A DNA stretch of 64,000 nt from Shouchella lonarensis (GCF_900096965.1 NZ_FMYM01000001.1:248001-312000); one strand, 5' to 3'. Counted from the first letter of the stretch, positions 29,998-37,925 are shown. A program made the numbers and translations. Notes: generated from the sequence alone by a model not told the origin.

Positions 29998-30942
29998 ATG
30001 GCCATTAAACGGAGAAAAGTGTCAGTAATTGGTGGCGGATTTACTGGAGCAACAACGGCGCTAATGATTGCCCAAAAGGAATTAGGCGATGTTGTTCTTG
30101 TAGATATCCCGCAGATGGAAGGCCCTACAAAAGGGAAAGCACTTGATATGCTTGAAGCAACACCTGTACATGGCGCGGATGCAAATGTGATTGGTACATC
30201 TGATTATGCAGATACGAAAGACTCTGATGTTGTCGTCATTACAGCTGGTATCGCCCGTAAACCAGGCATGAGCCGCGATGATTTAGTGGCAACAAATGCT
30301 GGGATTATGAAAGCCGTTACAAAAGAAGTTGTAAAGTATTCGCCAAATGCGTACATTATCGTGTTAACAAATCCAGCAGATGCAATGACATATACTGTGT
30401 ATAAAGAATCAGGATTTCCGAAGAACCGTGTCATCGGTCAATCGGGTGTCCTTGATACCGCCCGTTTCCGCACATTTGTGGCTCAAGAATTAAACGTATC
30501 TGTAGAAGATATTACCGGCTTCGTACTTGGTGGTCACGGTGATGATATGGTGCCACTCATTCGTTATTCTGCTGCAGGTGGGGTACCGCTTACTTCTCTT
30601 GTCTCACCAAAGCGTTTAGATGCTATCGTAGACCGCACACGTAAAGGTGGCGGTGAAATCGTTGCTTACCTTGGGAATGGTAGTGCATATTACGCGCCGG
30701 CTGCGTCATTAACGCAAATGGTCGAAGCGATCTTAAAAGATAAAAAGCGGATCATCCCAACAATTGCTTACTTAGAAGGTGAATATGGATTTGATGATAT
30801 TTATCTTGGTGTCCCTACAATCGTTGGTGGTGACGGGATTGAAAAAGTGATTGAACTAGATTTAACAGAAGAAGAGCAAGCACAGTTAAAGCAATCAGCA
30901 GAATCAGTCCGGAATGTAATGGCGGCATTGCCGAAAGCATAG
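29998..30942 (+). CDS. mdh: Malate dehydrogenase
   Basis: NAD-dependent interconversion of malate and oxaloacetate, LDH-like MDH type. The 314 residues show the dinucleotide motif [11 protein letters not shown] (note GGG in place of the usual GAG), the Arg-bearing substrate loop [22 protein letters not shown], and the catalytic His in [15 protein letters not shown] 29998 follows GGGAGTG; the ATG at 29983 lacks a site. A hairpin at 30950 ends the TCA cluster. Confidence 0.96.
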   Translation: MAIKRRKVSVIGGGFTGATTALMIAQKELGDVVLVDIPQMEGPTKGKALDMLEATPVHGADANVIGTSDYADTKDSDVVVITAGIARKPGMSRDDLVATNAGIMKAVTKEVVKYSPNAYIIVLTNPADAMTYTVYKESGFPKNRVIGQSGVLDTARFRTFVAQELNVSVEDITGFVLGGHGDDMVPLIRYSAAGGVPLTSLVSPKRLDAIVDRTRKGGGEIVAYLGNGSAYYAPAASLTQMVEAILKDKKRIIPTIAYLEGEYGFDDIYLGVPTIVGGDGIEKVIELDLTEEEQAQLKQSAESVRNVMAALPKA

Positions 30943-30949
30943 TGGGAGC

Positions 30950-31001
30950 ACATCGATTTGTTAGGAGTCGATCCGAGTGCAAATCGGTGTTGTTATTTTT
31001 T
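30950..31001 (+). terminator. Intrinsic terminator of citZ-icd-mdh
   Basis: ACATCGATTTG pairs with CAAATCGGTGT, followed by TGTTATTTTTT. Confidence 0.75.
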
Positions 31002-31008
31002 AGCTATT

Positions 31009-31037
31009 TTGATGGTTGCTTTTACAACTGGGATAAA
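31009..31037 (+). promoter_or_regulatory. Candidate sigma-A promoter for a small RNA
   Basis: TTGATG (31009-31014), a 17-bp spacer and GATAAA (31032-31037) with a TG one base upstream of the -10 (extended -10). It lies just past the mdh terminator and reads toward the candidate small RNA. Confidence 0.5.
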
Positions 31038-31043
31038 CGTAGA

Positions 31044-31147
31044 TGAAAAGACCGCAAGTGATCATAATCACTCACGGTGCTAGCTAGAGGACAGCCTCAT
31101 AAGGAAAAGAAGTAACTCCTCGAAAAGAGGGGGGTTACTTCTTTTTT
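31044..31147 (+). ncRNA. Candidate structured small RNA between mdh and yitT-like gene
   Basis: About 104 nt from the predicted start to the T-run. It contains no credible ORF. Three hairpins in a row can be drawn: CCG.AAGTGAT/ATCACT.CGG (31052-31077), GAGG/CCTC with an ACAG loop (31087-31098), and a strong terminator. It has its own candidate promoter and does not precede a gene on its strand, since the next gene is convergent. This argues for a trans-acting or antisense RNA instead of a riboswitch. I do not recognise an Rfam family. Confidence 0.5.
31105..31147. terminator. Strong terminator, possibly bidirectional
   Basis: AAAAGAAGTAAC(TCC) pairs with (GGG)GTTACTTCTTTT around GAAAAGA-containing loop, followed by T6. 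A-run on the other side could also serve the convergent membrane protein gene. Confidence 0.88.
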
Positions 31148-31178
31148 GTTGCTTAAAGAAAGAGAGATTGTCACATCA

Positions 31179-31799
31179 TTATGAATGGCTTTCTCTTACC
31201 CGTAACGGATGAGGATGATTATCGGTTGTTACCTCTTTTTTAATAAAGTAGCTGCGGAAGTAACTAATGACTTTCGATGTAATGACAATCGACAAAATGG
31301 AGCCGAGCACCGGGATCAACCCAATGGTAAAAAGGCTTAATAAAGCAACGGCCAAATCAAAAAGAAAGTTCGTTTTGCCTGGATCAATCCCGTATCGTTT
31401 TTGAAAAAACAATGCGACAATGTTTGCGCCACCGAGAGAAGCTTGTTGCGAAAATAAAAGCGACAGTCCGCAACCGATGAGCGCACCGCCAACAATCGCT
31501 CCTGTCAGTAACGGAACAGAGAAAGCGGGTAGCCATAGATCGATGGCGATGATGCCGCTCAATACCGATACAGACAACATGGTGACCACGGTAAAAGAAA
31601 CGCCCATTTTTACAAACGAAAAAATGTAGAAAGGGATATTAATAAGGAAAAATAATAAAGCAAGTGGTAGCGGTGTAATATGGGTTAAATTTAAAGAAAG
31701 TCCAGCGATGCCACCAGTAACTAGTCCGGCATGGCGCAATAACAAAAGTCCACTCGCCGCTAATAAACAGCCAATAAAAATAAAGATACTTTTTTTCAA
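31179..31799 (-). CDS. YitT family membrane protein
   Basis: A 206-residue polytopic membrane protein with five to six hydrophobic helices. The glycine-rich AGLVTGGIAGLSLNL near the N-terminus and SQQASLGGANIVALFFQKRYGIDPGKTNFLFD in the second half are the conserved blocks of the YitT/DUF161 family; the C-terminal DUF2179 domain of longer members is missing. TTG 31797-31799 is preferred for the GGTGAG 9 bases upstream; an in-frame ATG at 31829 lacks one. It is divergent from the Lrp-type regulator, a likely regulator of it. Confidence 0.82.
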   Translation of the reverse strand: MKKSIFIFIGCLLAASGLLLLRHAGLVTGGIAGLSLNLTHITPLPLALLFFLINIPFYIFSFVKMGVSFTVVTMLSVSVLSGIIAIDLWLPAFSVPLLTGAIVGGALIGCGLSLLFSQQASLGGANIVALFFQKRYGIDPGKTNFLFDLAVALLSLFTIGLIPVLGSILSIVITSKVISYFRSYFIKKEVTTDNHPHPLRVRESHS

Positions 31800-31949
31800 T
31801 GTAATCGTCTCACCTATTCTTTTAATCATATTTTCATTATATAAGAATCATCCGGGTTTTTATATATCAACTAGCAGGATGATCGAATATATGATTTAAT
31901 AAATGAAGGTATTTATAATAAAATATCTTCACTTTGAAGGAGTGATACG

Positions 31950-32387
31950 ATGGATAAAATGGATCGTGAGATTTTGCGTTTGCTACAAGAAGATGGAAGA
32001 ATGACAGTGAGTGATTTATCAAAAGCCTTGTCACTTAGCCGACCGAGCATGTCGGAGCGATTGCATCGGTTACGAGAGAGGGGTGTGATTGAAAAATTCT
32101 CTGCTCAAGTGTCATTAGACAAGATCGGAAAAGCGATGCTTGTGGTCATTCAAGTAGGCGGCTTGAAAGTGTCTCTACAGGCGTTCGAAGAGGTGATTCA
32201 GACTGAGGAAGCAGTAATTGAATGTCATCGGGTAACGGGAGAGGTAAGCTATTTCTTGAAAGCAGCTGTAGCGAATGTGCATGAGTTAAGAGAACTCATT
32301 GATCGACTTGTTCCTTTTGGGACGATTAACACGTCAACCGTGCTTCATTCTCCAGTGCGTGAGCGAATGCTTTTGCCGGAAGTGTAA
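31950..32387 (+). CDS. Lrp/AsnC family transcriptional regulator
   Basis: A 145-residue regulator. Residues 1-60 are the HTH (MDREILRLLQEDGRMTVSDLSKALSLSRPSMSERLHRL) and 68-140 the RAM ligand-sensing domain (CHRVTGEVSYFLKAAV). It starts at ATG 31950 behind AAGGAGTG. Its divergent neighbour is the YitT-like membrane protein; Lrp proteins commonly control an adjacent transporter in response to an amino acid. The specific ligand cannot be read. Confidence 0.92.
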   Translation: MDKMDREILRLLQEDGRMTVSDLSKALSLSRPSMSERLHRLRERGVIEKFSAQVSLDKIGKAMLVVIQVGGLKVSLQAFEEVIQTEEAVIECHRVTGEVSYFLKAAVANVHELRELIDRLVPFGTINTSTVLHSPVRERMLLPEV

Positions 32388-32405
32388 AAGAGAGGAAAGG
32401 AAAAT

Positions 32406-32431
32406 GGGGATGGTGCTTTACAACCATCCCC
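32406..32431. repeat. Inverted repeat overlapping a -35 box
   Basis: GGGGATGGT (32406-32414) and ACCATCCCC (32423-32431) are perfect complements around an 8-base loop that contains most of the -35 TTTACA (32417-32422). A further ATGGT half lies next to the -10. It may terminate the lrp transcript or be an operator. Confidence 0.6.
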
Positions 32432-32446
32432 AAGCGATGGTATAAT
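32417..32446 (+). promoter_or_regulatory. Strong sigma-A promoter of the rsgA leader
   Basis: TTTACA (32417-32422), 18-bp spacer, perfect TATAAT (32441-32446). Predicted start near 32453, giving a leader of about 190 nt before rsgA. Confidence 0.75.
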
Positions 32447-32478
32447 GCTTTTATTACATAAAGAAGGAGATGGTGGCT

Positions 32479-32547
32479 ATGCGTTTATTAAGTGTTGAGA
32501 ATGTAACTGAAATGTTCAACCATCATCCGCGGTTTTTTGTGCACTAA
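32479..32547 (+). CDS. 22-residue leader peptide upstream of rsgA
   Basis: ATG 32479 to TAA 32545-32547, encoding MRLLSVENVTEMFNHHPRFF followed by VH. It has a consensus ribosome binding site (AAGGAG, 32464-32469, spacing 9) about 11 nt after the predicted transcription start. It ends 30 nt before an intrinsic terminator that precedes rsgA. The arrangement matches leader peptides that control downstream genes by ribosome position. No export signal or known peptide family is seen. Confidence 0.65.
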   Translation: MRLLSVENVTEMFNHHPRFFVH

Positions 32548-32577
32548 AAATCTCTCTTCTTGGGATATGCGCGATAG

Positions 32578-32612
32578 GCACGGAAGTTGGCTGAACTTGT
32601 CCGGGCTTTTTT
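32578..32612 (+). terminator. Attenuator-like terminator before rsgA
   Basis: GCACGGAAGTT (32578-32588) pairs with AACTTGTCCGGGC (32594-32606; 2-nt bulge), followed by T6 (32607-32612). It lies between the leader ORF and the rsgA start, so full-length rsgA mRNA requires read-through. Confidence 0.7.
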
Positions 32613-32643
32613 GTTATGCATAAAACAAGGGGGAATAAAACAA

Positions 32644-33714
32644 ATGCAACAACATTTACAACAATTTGGCTGGAAAAACGAGGCATTGCCACACGGGGTG
32701 GCAGAGACACGCATCGCCCGTGTTACAAAGGAATTTAAAAACCAATATGTGATTGAAGGTGTACACGGGACGCAGTTAGCGCGTGTACCAGGGAAATTCC
32801 ATTATACGTCAACGTCACGGCTTGATTATCCTGCAGTAGGCGATTGGGTCGTTCTATCTGAGCGCCAGGAGAATGAACAAGATATTCAACTTGTTGAAGC
32901 GGTGTTGCCACGATCTTCTGCTTTCGTTCGCCAGGCAGCTGGAGAAGAAACAGCTGGGCAAATTGTGGCAGCGAACGTGACGAAAGTGTTTATTGTCATT
33001 CCATTGTTTGCGGAAGTGAATGTACGTAAGTTAGAGCGGTTCCTATTTACAGCTTGGGATAGTGGTGCGAGTCCGGAAATTATTTTGTCCAAAGCAGATT
33101 TATCTGAAGATGCGGCAGGACAAAAAGCGGCCGTAGCGTCTGTGGCAATGGGTGTACCCATTCATATTTGGAGTGCAGTGACATATGAAGGGTTCACCGA
33201 TTTACAAGCACGGATAGCGAGCGACGACACGATTGTATTTGTCGGCACGTCAGGAGCGGGTAAATCAACGTTAATGAATGCGCTCGTAGGACAGGAACTA
33301 TTAAAAACGAGTGCAGTGCGTAGCGATGATCATAGGGGACGCCATACGACGACACATCGAGAACTCGTTGTGTTACCAACAGGGGGCATTGTCATTGATA
33401 CGCCAGGGGTGCGAGAATTGCAACTATGGTATGAAGAAGATAGACAGCCGATGTCAGAGACCTCTTTCTCAGATATTAAACAGTGGATGCAAGCGTGTTT
33501 CTTCAATGATTGTCAGCATGAAACAGAATCAGGCTGTGCGATTAAAGAAGCACTTGCTACTGGTGATTTGTCACAAGAGCGATGGGACAATTTTTTGAAA
33601 CTACAAAGAGAGTACGCTTATGCGAAGCGAAAACAAGATAAGCGTTTGCAATTAGAAGAGAAGAAGCGGTGGAAGCGACTATCAAAGTATAGCAAACGTT
33701 CGGGGAAGAGATGA
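32644..33714 (+). CDS. rsgA: Ribosome small subunit-dependent GTPase A (second-copy type)
   Basis: Circularly permuted GTPase acting late in 30S maturation. The 356-residue protein has an N-terminal OB-fold (about 30-95), the permuted G domain with ILSKADLS (G4), FVGTSGAGKSTLMNAL (G1, about residue 200) and DTPGVREL (G3), a switch region DDHRGRHTTTHREL, and a C-terminal zinc site with Cys-His-Cys in CFFNDCQHETESGC. ATG 32644 follows AAGGGGG. Bacillus usually has an rsgA (yloQ) in the prkC region; this copy, in an accessory segment and behind a leader peptide, is probably a paralogue or drug/stress-responsive version. That is inference. Confidence 0.9.
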   Translation: MQQHLQQFGWKNEALPHGVAETRIARVTKEFKNQYVIEGVHGTQLARVPGKFHYTSTSRLDYPAVGDWVVLSERQENEQDIQLVEAVLPRSSAFVRQAAGEETAGQIVAANVTKVFIVIPLFAEVNVRKLERFLFTAWDSGASPEIILSKADLSEDAAGQKAAVASVAMGVPIHIWSAVTYEGFTDLQARIASDDTIVFVGTSGAGKSTLMNALVGQELLKTSAVRSDDHRGRHTTTHRELVVLPTGGIVIDTPGVRELQLWYEEDRQPMSETSFSDIKQWMQACFFNDCQHETESGCAIKEALATGDLSQERWDNFLKLQREYAYAKRKQDKRLQLEEKKRWKRLSKYSKRSGKR

Positions 33715-33745
33715 GCGGTTGCGCTTGTGTAGTGGCGTGCGCATG

Positions 33746-33774
33746 AAAAAGGGAGGCTCAGTGCCTCCTTTTTA
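33746..33774 (+). terminator. Intrinsic terminator of rsgA
   Basis: AAAAGGGAGGC pairs with GCCTCCTTTT (one bulge) around TCAGT, followed by T-run. Confidence 0.88.
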
Positions 33775-34012
33775 TGGTTGTGTCGATACGGAGAGCTTTG
33801 CTGTCTCTTTTGCATTAAATCTCTATCTCATTAATTACGACAAAATAACACTTTATACTATCTTATACACCATTAACCGATCGCGTGCGCGTGTTCAACC
33901 CGGTAATCTGTAGGTATTTGTCGCACGATAATTGGGGATTGCAGAAGGATTATTAGCTTTAATAGTCGAAATGGCTGTATGGGAGCTACAGAAATAAAGG
34001 AGGTTGAGCACT

Positions 34013-35173
34013 ATGGCCATAAAATATCCCCTATTGTTTAGCGTGGACACTATTCGTAGAATCACCATAGAAACAGAAAAAAGGTTGGCGCGAATGTACT
34101 TAGTAGATGACAAGGAGTGGACATTGCCACTTATGCGTCAATTAGCTTCTAACGAAACTCATATGTTTGACTTTGAACAAGTGATATACGCTGTTAAGAA
34201 AGTAGCGAAGTCACGCATGATTGAGTTAATGAATGAATATACGTTGTCGCTCCAGCACATTCCTTATATTAAGGTTTCTTTTGAGTATGCGGTGCTATTT
34301 GGTCAGAAAGGTGTTTTAAGGCAGTTACTTAAACATTACCAAGATAATGAGAACTTGATCGAATGGGTGACAACTTACCGACTATTACTGCGTGTAGCTG
34401 AAAGGGAGTTGTCATACGATCAGGTTATTGAAGAAGCTCGAAGGCTTAGCACTTATGTGAAAGAACCAATTCTAATGATACGCCTGAAATTGTTAGCCGC
34501 AGATGCTTATGACAAACTAGGTAAAACGAAAGAAACTGCTTCATTGCTTGAGGGTGTGATAGAAGAGTTATATGCGGTTGAAGCAGGATATATGAAGAGT
34601 GTGCTAGCGAGTCGTGCGTTGCTACTCGTAGGAAACTACTTTTTATATGGAAAAGGTGACGCAGAAAAAGCTGAAAACAACTATTTGGCAGTTGTAACCA
34701 CCGACGCTACACCTGACACGGTGAAAGTAGGGGCTTATCACGGCCTACTACTAGTAATGATGTGTAAAGGAGATCGTGCACAGTGCGCATACTATTTCGG
34801 AGAAGCGATTCAATTAGCAAAAGAAACAGGAAAACATGTTTATCAAGAGTGTTTAGAGCGCGAATATTATCCTTTTGTCCGTAACATACTTGGAGAAACC
34901 TTTAGTGCAGAGGGGGTCTGTCCAGAAGAGCGCGCACATCAGTATATTGTTCGCGGTGAACATGAAAAGGCTTTGCACTTAATTGATGAACTAGAAATTG
35001 CAGGAAAAGGCGACTCGATTTTAACGTGGTATAAAGGGAAGGCTACAGGTAATAAAGAATTGCTATTGTCTGCATTAGCAGCTTTTGAAGAAGAGCATTA
35101 TGCATTTCTAGTATCACTGATCCGCCAAGAGTTAGACCGTCTTAGCGCTAATTCAGGAGGGGAAGTTCAATGA
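34013..35173 (+). CDS. AimR-like peptide receptor (arbitrium/RRNPP family)
   Basis: A 386-residue all-helical protein. Residues 1-62 resemble the divergent AimR DNA-binding region and 63-386 a TPR-like superhelix. From memory of SPbeta AimR, corresponding blocks are visible: FDFEQVIYAVKKV then ELMNEYTLSLQ, a central LLLRVAERELSYDQVIEEARRL, and a C-terminal EERAHQYIVRGEHEKALHLI followed by YKGKATGNKELLLSALAAFE. Length equals the AimR family. Rap phosphatases share the fold but lack this C-terminal pattern. ATG 34013 follows AAAGGAGG. The stop overlaps the downstream propeptide gene by 4 nt (ATGA), the arrangement of receptor-peptide pairs. No phage genes are nearby. Function as a peptide-responsive transcription regulator is inferred. 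Confidence 0.72.
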   Translation: MAIKYPLLFSVDTIRRITIETEKRLARMYLVDDKEWTLPLMRQLASNETHMFDFEQVIYAVKKVAKSRMIELMNEYTLSLQHIPYIKVSFEYAVLFGQKGVLRQLLKHYQDNENLIEWVTTYRLLLRVAERELSYDQVIEEARRLSTYVKEPILMIRLKLLAADAYDKLGKTKETASLLEGVIEELYAVEAGYMKSVLASRALLLVGNYFLYGKGDAEKAENNYLAVVTTDATPDTVKVGAYHGLLLVMMCKGDRAQCAYYFGEAIQLAKETGKHVYQECLEREYYPFVRNILGETFSAEGVCPEERAHQYIVRGEHEKALHLIDELEIAGKGDSILTWYKGKATGNKELLLSALAAFEEEHYAFLVSLIRQELDRLSANSGGEVQ

Positions 35174-35286
35174 AACGGTTGTTACTTATAGCTACGATTG
35201 GAATTATTGTTGTCATTGGAAGTGCGCCGGCAAACGCTGAGGTTGAACCTACAGGCCCCGGAAGACCCGGATCAGAGGCTATTTAA
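35170..35286 (+). CDS. AimP-like exported signalling propeptide
   Basis: A 38-residue ORF too short for standard gene finding, translated from an ATGA overlap with the receptor stop. Residues 1-23 form a classic signal peptide (MKRLLL basic start, hydrophobic core to IGS, APANA cleavage site). The remaining 15 residues, EVEPTGPGRPGSEAI, would be exported and processed. Known arbitrium peptides are C-terminal hexapeptides ending RGA; this one would end PGSEAI, so it would be a different specificity. Size, export signal and coupling to the receptor gene are the evidence; the mature peptide is not known. Confidence 0.68.
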   Translation: MKRLLLIATIGIIVVIGSAPANAEVEPTGPGRPGSEAI

Positions 35287-35320
35287 CCTTAATAAATGGT
35301 GCATGCGTGAAATGATGATT

Positions 35321-35349
35321 GACCTCGTTTTTGGATACGGGGTCTTTTT
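35321..35349 (+). terminator. Intrinsic terminator of the receptor-peptide pair
   Basis: GACCTCG pairs with CGGGGTC (one G-U), followed by TTTTT. Confidence 0.75.
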
Positions 35350-35486
35350 GATGTGCTCATCCGTATGAGTATCATTAAAATTGTTTTCTCAAAAGAACAT
35401 CATAATCATAGTGAAAACGATAAACAAACGTGTATAATAGAGAAAGATACGCATGACATAAAACGGATCGGGAGTGTGAGACAAGC

Positions 35487-36209
35487 ATGGCAAAGCGCAT
35501 TTTGGTCGTTGATGATGAACCGTCGATTGTCACACTATTAACATATAACCTAGAACAAGCCGGTTATAAAGTCGTCTCAGAAAATGATGGTCGCGCAGGG
35601 TTTGACCGAGCGAAAAGTGAGACGTTTGATATGATGGTGCTTGACTTAATGTTGCCGAATATGGATGGGATCGATGTTTGCAAGCAATTGCGGCAGGAAA
35701 AAGTTTTTACACCGATTTTAATGTTGACGGCGAAGGATGAGGATTTTGATAAAGTCCTCGGATTAGAGCTCGGCGCAGATGATTATATGACAAAGCCGTT
35801 TTCCCCGCGTGAGGTCGTTGCGAGGGTGCGCGCGATTTTACGGCGCGTAGATCATGAGCAAGCAGGAGAACGTAGCGAAGAGGAAGATGAGAAGAAGCAC
35901 TTTGCAATCGGTAAATTAATGATTTACCCAGACCATTATGAGGTGTACCAAAGAGATAAAAGGCTCACGTTCACACCGAAAGAGTTTGAATTGCTCACCT
36001 TTTTAGCTTCAAATAAAGGACGGGTACTCACACGCGATCAATTGTTAAATGCGGTGTGGGATTATGAATTTGTTGGCGATACGCGTATCGTTGATGTACA
36101 TATTAGTCATTTGCGGGAAAAGATTGAGCGTGATTCGAAAAAACCGGTGTACATTAAAACGATCCGCGGGTTAGGTTATAAATTAGAGGAACCACGCACG
36201 GATGAATAA
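35487..36209 (+). CDS. phoP: Response regulator PhoP
   Basis: OmpR-family regulator of the phosphate-starvation response. The 240-residue protein has a receiver domain (1-120) with acidic pocket DDEPS, phosphoacceptor Asp in MVLDLMLPNMDG, and Lys in TKPFSPRE, then an acidic linker and a winged helix (about 140-236) with FTPKEFELLTFL and TIRGLGYKLE. It overlaps phoR by 8 nt. A TATAAT lies at 35433-35438. Position before phoR and polA, after mdh in B. subtilis, fixes the name; here the mdh-phoP junction carries about 4.5 kb of extra genes. Confidence 0.95.
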   Translation: MAKRILVVDDEPSIVTLLTYNLEQAGYKVVSENDGRAGFDRAKSETFDMMVLDLMLPNMDGIDVCKQLRQEKVFTPILMLTAKDEDFDKVLGLELGADDYMTKPFSPREVVARVRAILRRVDHEQAGERSEEEDEKKHFAIGKLMIYPDHYEVYQRDKRLTFTPKEFELLTFLASNKGRVLTRDQLLNAVWDYEFVGDTRIVDVHISHLREKIERDSKKPVYIKTIRGLGYKLEEPRTDE

Positions 36210-37890
36210 ACTGCGTAATCGTTTAATTTGGGCATTGATGCCAGTCATTGTTGTCGTGTTGCTCGCGCTTGGGTTATTGCTCGGTTATTGGCTGAATGAC
36301 CGCTATACGGAGTTGCTATCAGAGCGAATTGAACAGGAAGCGACGCTTGCAGCCCATATGATTACGGAGGTGGGATTCCCAACCGCAGCGGATGCAGGTG
36401 AAGTGGCACGTGAACTGGGTGAGGTGTTAAGTGCGCGTGTGCGATTGTTCACTGCTGATGACGATGTAATAGCAGACTCATGGGAAGGAGAGCAACCTCC
36501 ACTTGAAGCAGAAATGCGGTACGGGGTCTCATCCATTTATGAAGGGGAGCAGCGCGTAGGTTATGTGCAAGTTGGGGTATTGTCATCATCGTTGTCAGCG
36601 CTGAACCAGGCTGGCTGGTGGGCCATTGGGGGGAGCTTCTTTTTTGCGATTGTCATTATGACGATGTTAATTATTAAAATTACCCGGCAGATGGTTCAGC
36701 CGATTGAATACGCAACGAAGGCGGCCATTCGCTTAGCAGAAGGTGATTACAAAATTCGTACGTACGAAGTCGGTAATCACGAGCTTGGACTGCTTGGTCG
36801 TTCAATTAATGTGCTTGCCTACAATTTGCAACAACTATCACGGCGGCACCAAGCACAACAAGAACAAATGGCGACACTCATTGATCACATGGGGAGCGCC
36901 CTGTTATTTATGGATGTCCGTGGTGATATCGTCATGCTAAATCAAACGGCAGAACACGTTTTTGATGTGCGCAGTAGTGACTGGCTCGGACAACCTTATC
37001 ATAAAGTGGTAGATAGCGAGTCGCTCGTGCAATTTATTCAATCGATTTATTCAAATGAGGAAAAAAGCAGGGAACAAATTGAATGGACAAAACATTTTTA
37101 CACACGCACATACGACGTATATGGTGCACCGGTGTTGACGAAATCTGCGCGTTTGCGAGGAGTAACAATTGTCCTTCATGATGTGACAGAACAAAAGAAA
37201 TTAGAACAAGTGCGCAAAGACTTTGTGGCAAATGTGTCGCATGAATTAAAAACACCAGTAACGTCTATTAAGGGATTTGCGGAGACGTTGCTAGATGGTG
37301 CGCTACAAGAGGCTCAGTTGGCGGAACAATTTACCGAGATTATTTGGAAGGAAAGTGACCGTTTACAAACACTAATTGCAGATTTACTTGAGTTATCGCA
37401 TATCGAGCATGCGCATTTTGCGTTAAAACTTACGCCAGTTGTGTTAGCAGACATTGTTGATGAGGTGAAGACGCTACTTTTAGCAAAAGCAGAAGAAAAA
37501 GACATTCACCTATCCGTCGTAACGGACGGGGATACGACGATCGAAGCGGACCCGCAACGCGTGAAACAAATTTTGCTAAACTTAACAAGCAATGCGATTG
37601 CGTATACACAACCAGGTGGACAAGTGACCATGACGATACAAGAAAAAGAGGATCATGTATTGTTGCAAGTAGCAGATACCGGGATTGGCATTGCAGCAGA
37701 AAATCTCGCACGCGTATTCGAGCGCTTTTATCGTGTTGATCGCGATCGGAGTCGTCATTCTGGTGGAACGGGTCTTGGCTTAGCGATTGTGAAACATTTG
37801 GCTGAAGCGCATCAGGCGAAGATTGCCGTTGAAAGTATGTTAGGGAAAGGTTCGACATTTACGGTGACATTTTTGAAAAAGCACCGGTAG
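36202..37890 (+). CDS. phoR: Sensor histidine kinase PhoR
   Basis: Membrane sensor kinase partner of PhoP. The 562 residues comprise a TM helix (about 10-30), an extracytoplasmic PAS-like domain, a second TM helix (about 138-160), HAMP (162-215), a cytoplasmic PAS domain (225-330), HisKA with the phosphorylated His in FVANVSHELKTPVTS, and HATPase with N box LNLTSNAIAYT, G1 ADTGIGI and G2 GGTGLGLAI. ATG 36202 lies within the end of phoP. Confidence 0.95.
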   Translation: MNKLRNRLIWALMPVIVVVLLALGLLLGYWLNDRYTELLSERIEQEATLAAHMITEVGFPTAADAGEVARELGEVLSARVRLFTADDDVIADSWEGEQPPLEAEMRYGVSSIYEGEQRVGYVQVGVLSSSLSALNQAGWWAIGGSFFFAIVIMTMLIIKITRQMVQPIEYATKAAIRLAEGDYKIRTYEVGNHELGLLGRSINVLAYNLQQLSRRHQAQQEQMATLIDHMGSALLFMDVRGDIVMLNQTAEHVFDVRSSDWLGQPYHKVVDSESLVQFIQSIYSNEEKSREQIEWTKHFYTRTYDVYGAPVLTKSARLRGVTIVLHDVTEQKKLEQVRKDFVANVSHELKTPVTSIKGFAETLLDGALQEAQLAEQFTEIIWKESDRLQTLIADLLELSHIEHAHFALKLTPVVLADIVDEVKTLLLAKAEEKDIHLSVVTDGDTTIEADPQRVKQILLNLTSNAIAYTQPGGQVTMTIQEKEDHVLLQVADTGIGIAAENLARVFERFYRVDRDRSRHSGGTGLGLAIVKHLAEAHQAKIAVESMLGKGSTFTVTFLKKHR

Positions 37891-37919
37891 CACAGCTTGT
37901 TTTCACTTGTCAGTCAGTG

Positions 37920-37925
37920 TATAAT
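37920..37925 (+). promoter_or_regulatory. -10 box of the antitoxin RNA
   Basis: A perfect TATAAT with a weak -35 (TTGTTT, 17-bp spacer). Predicted start near 37932 on the plus strand. Confidence 0.6.

Noticed and set aside
29640..30005. Antisense open frames over citZ, icd and similar genes
   Set aside because: Third-position bias of the sense genes creates long antisense frames; none has a ribosome binding site or recognisable protein.
33780..34012. Palindromes in the receptor upstream region as an AimR operator
   Set aside because: Several short inverted repeats exist in this AT-rich stretch, but none is long or symmetric enough to name.
34013..35173. Rap phosphatase with a Phr peptide
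   Set aside because: The helical fold is compatible, but the N-terminal region does not resemble the Rap three-helix bundle and the C-terminal blocks match AimR better. Not fully excluded without a profile search.
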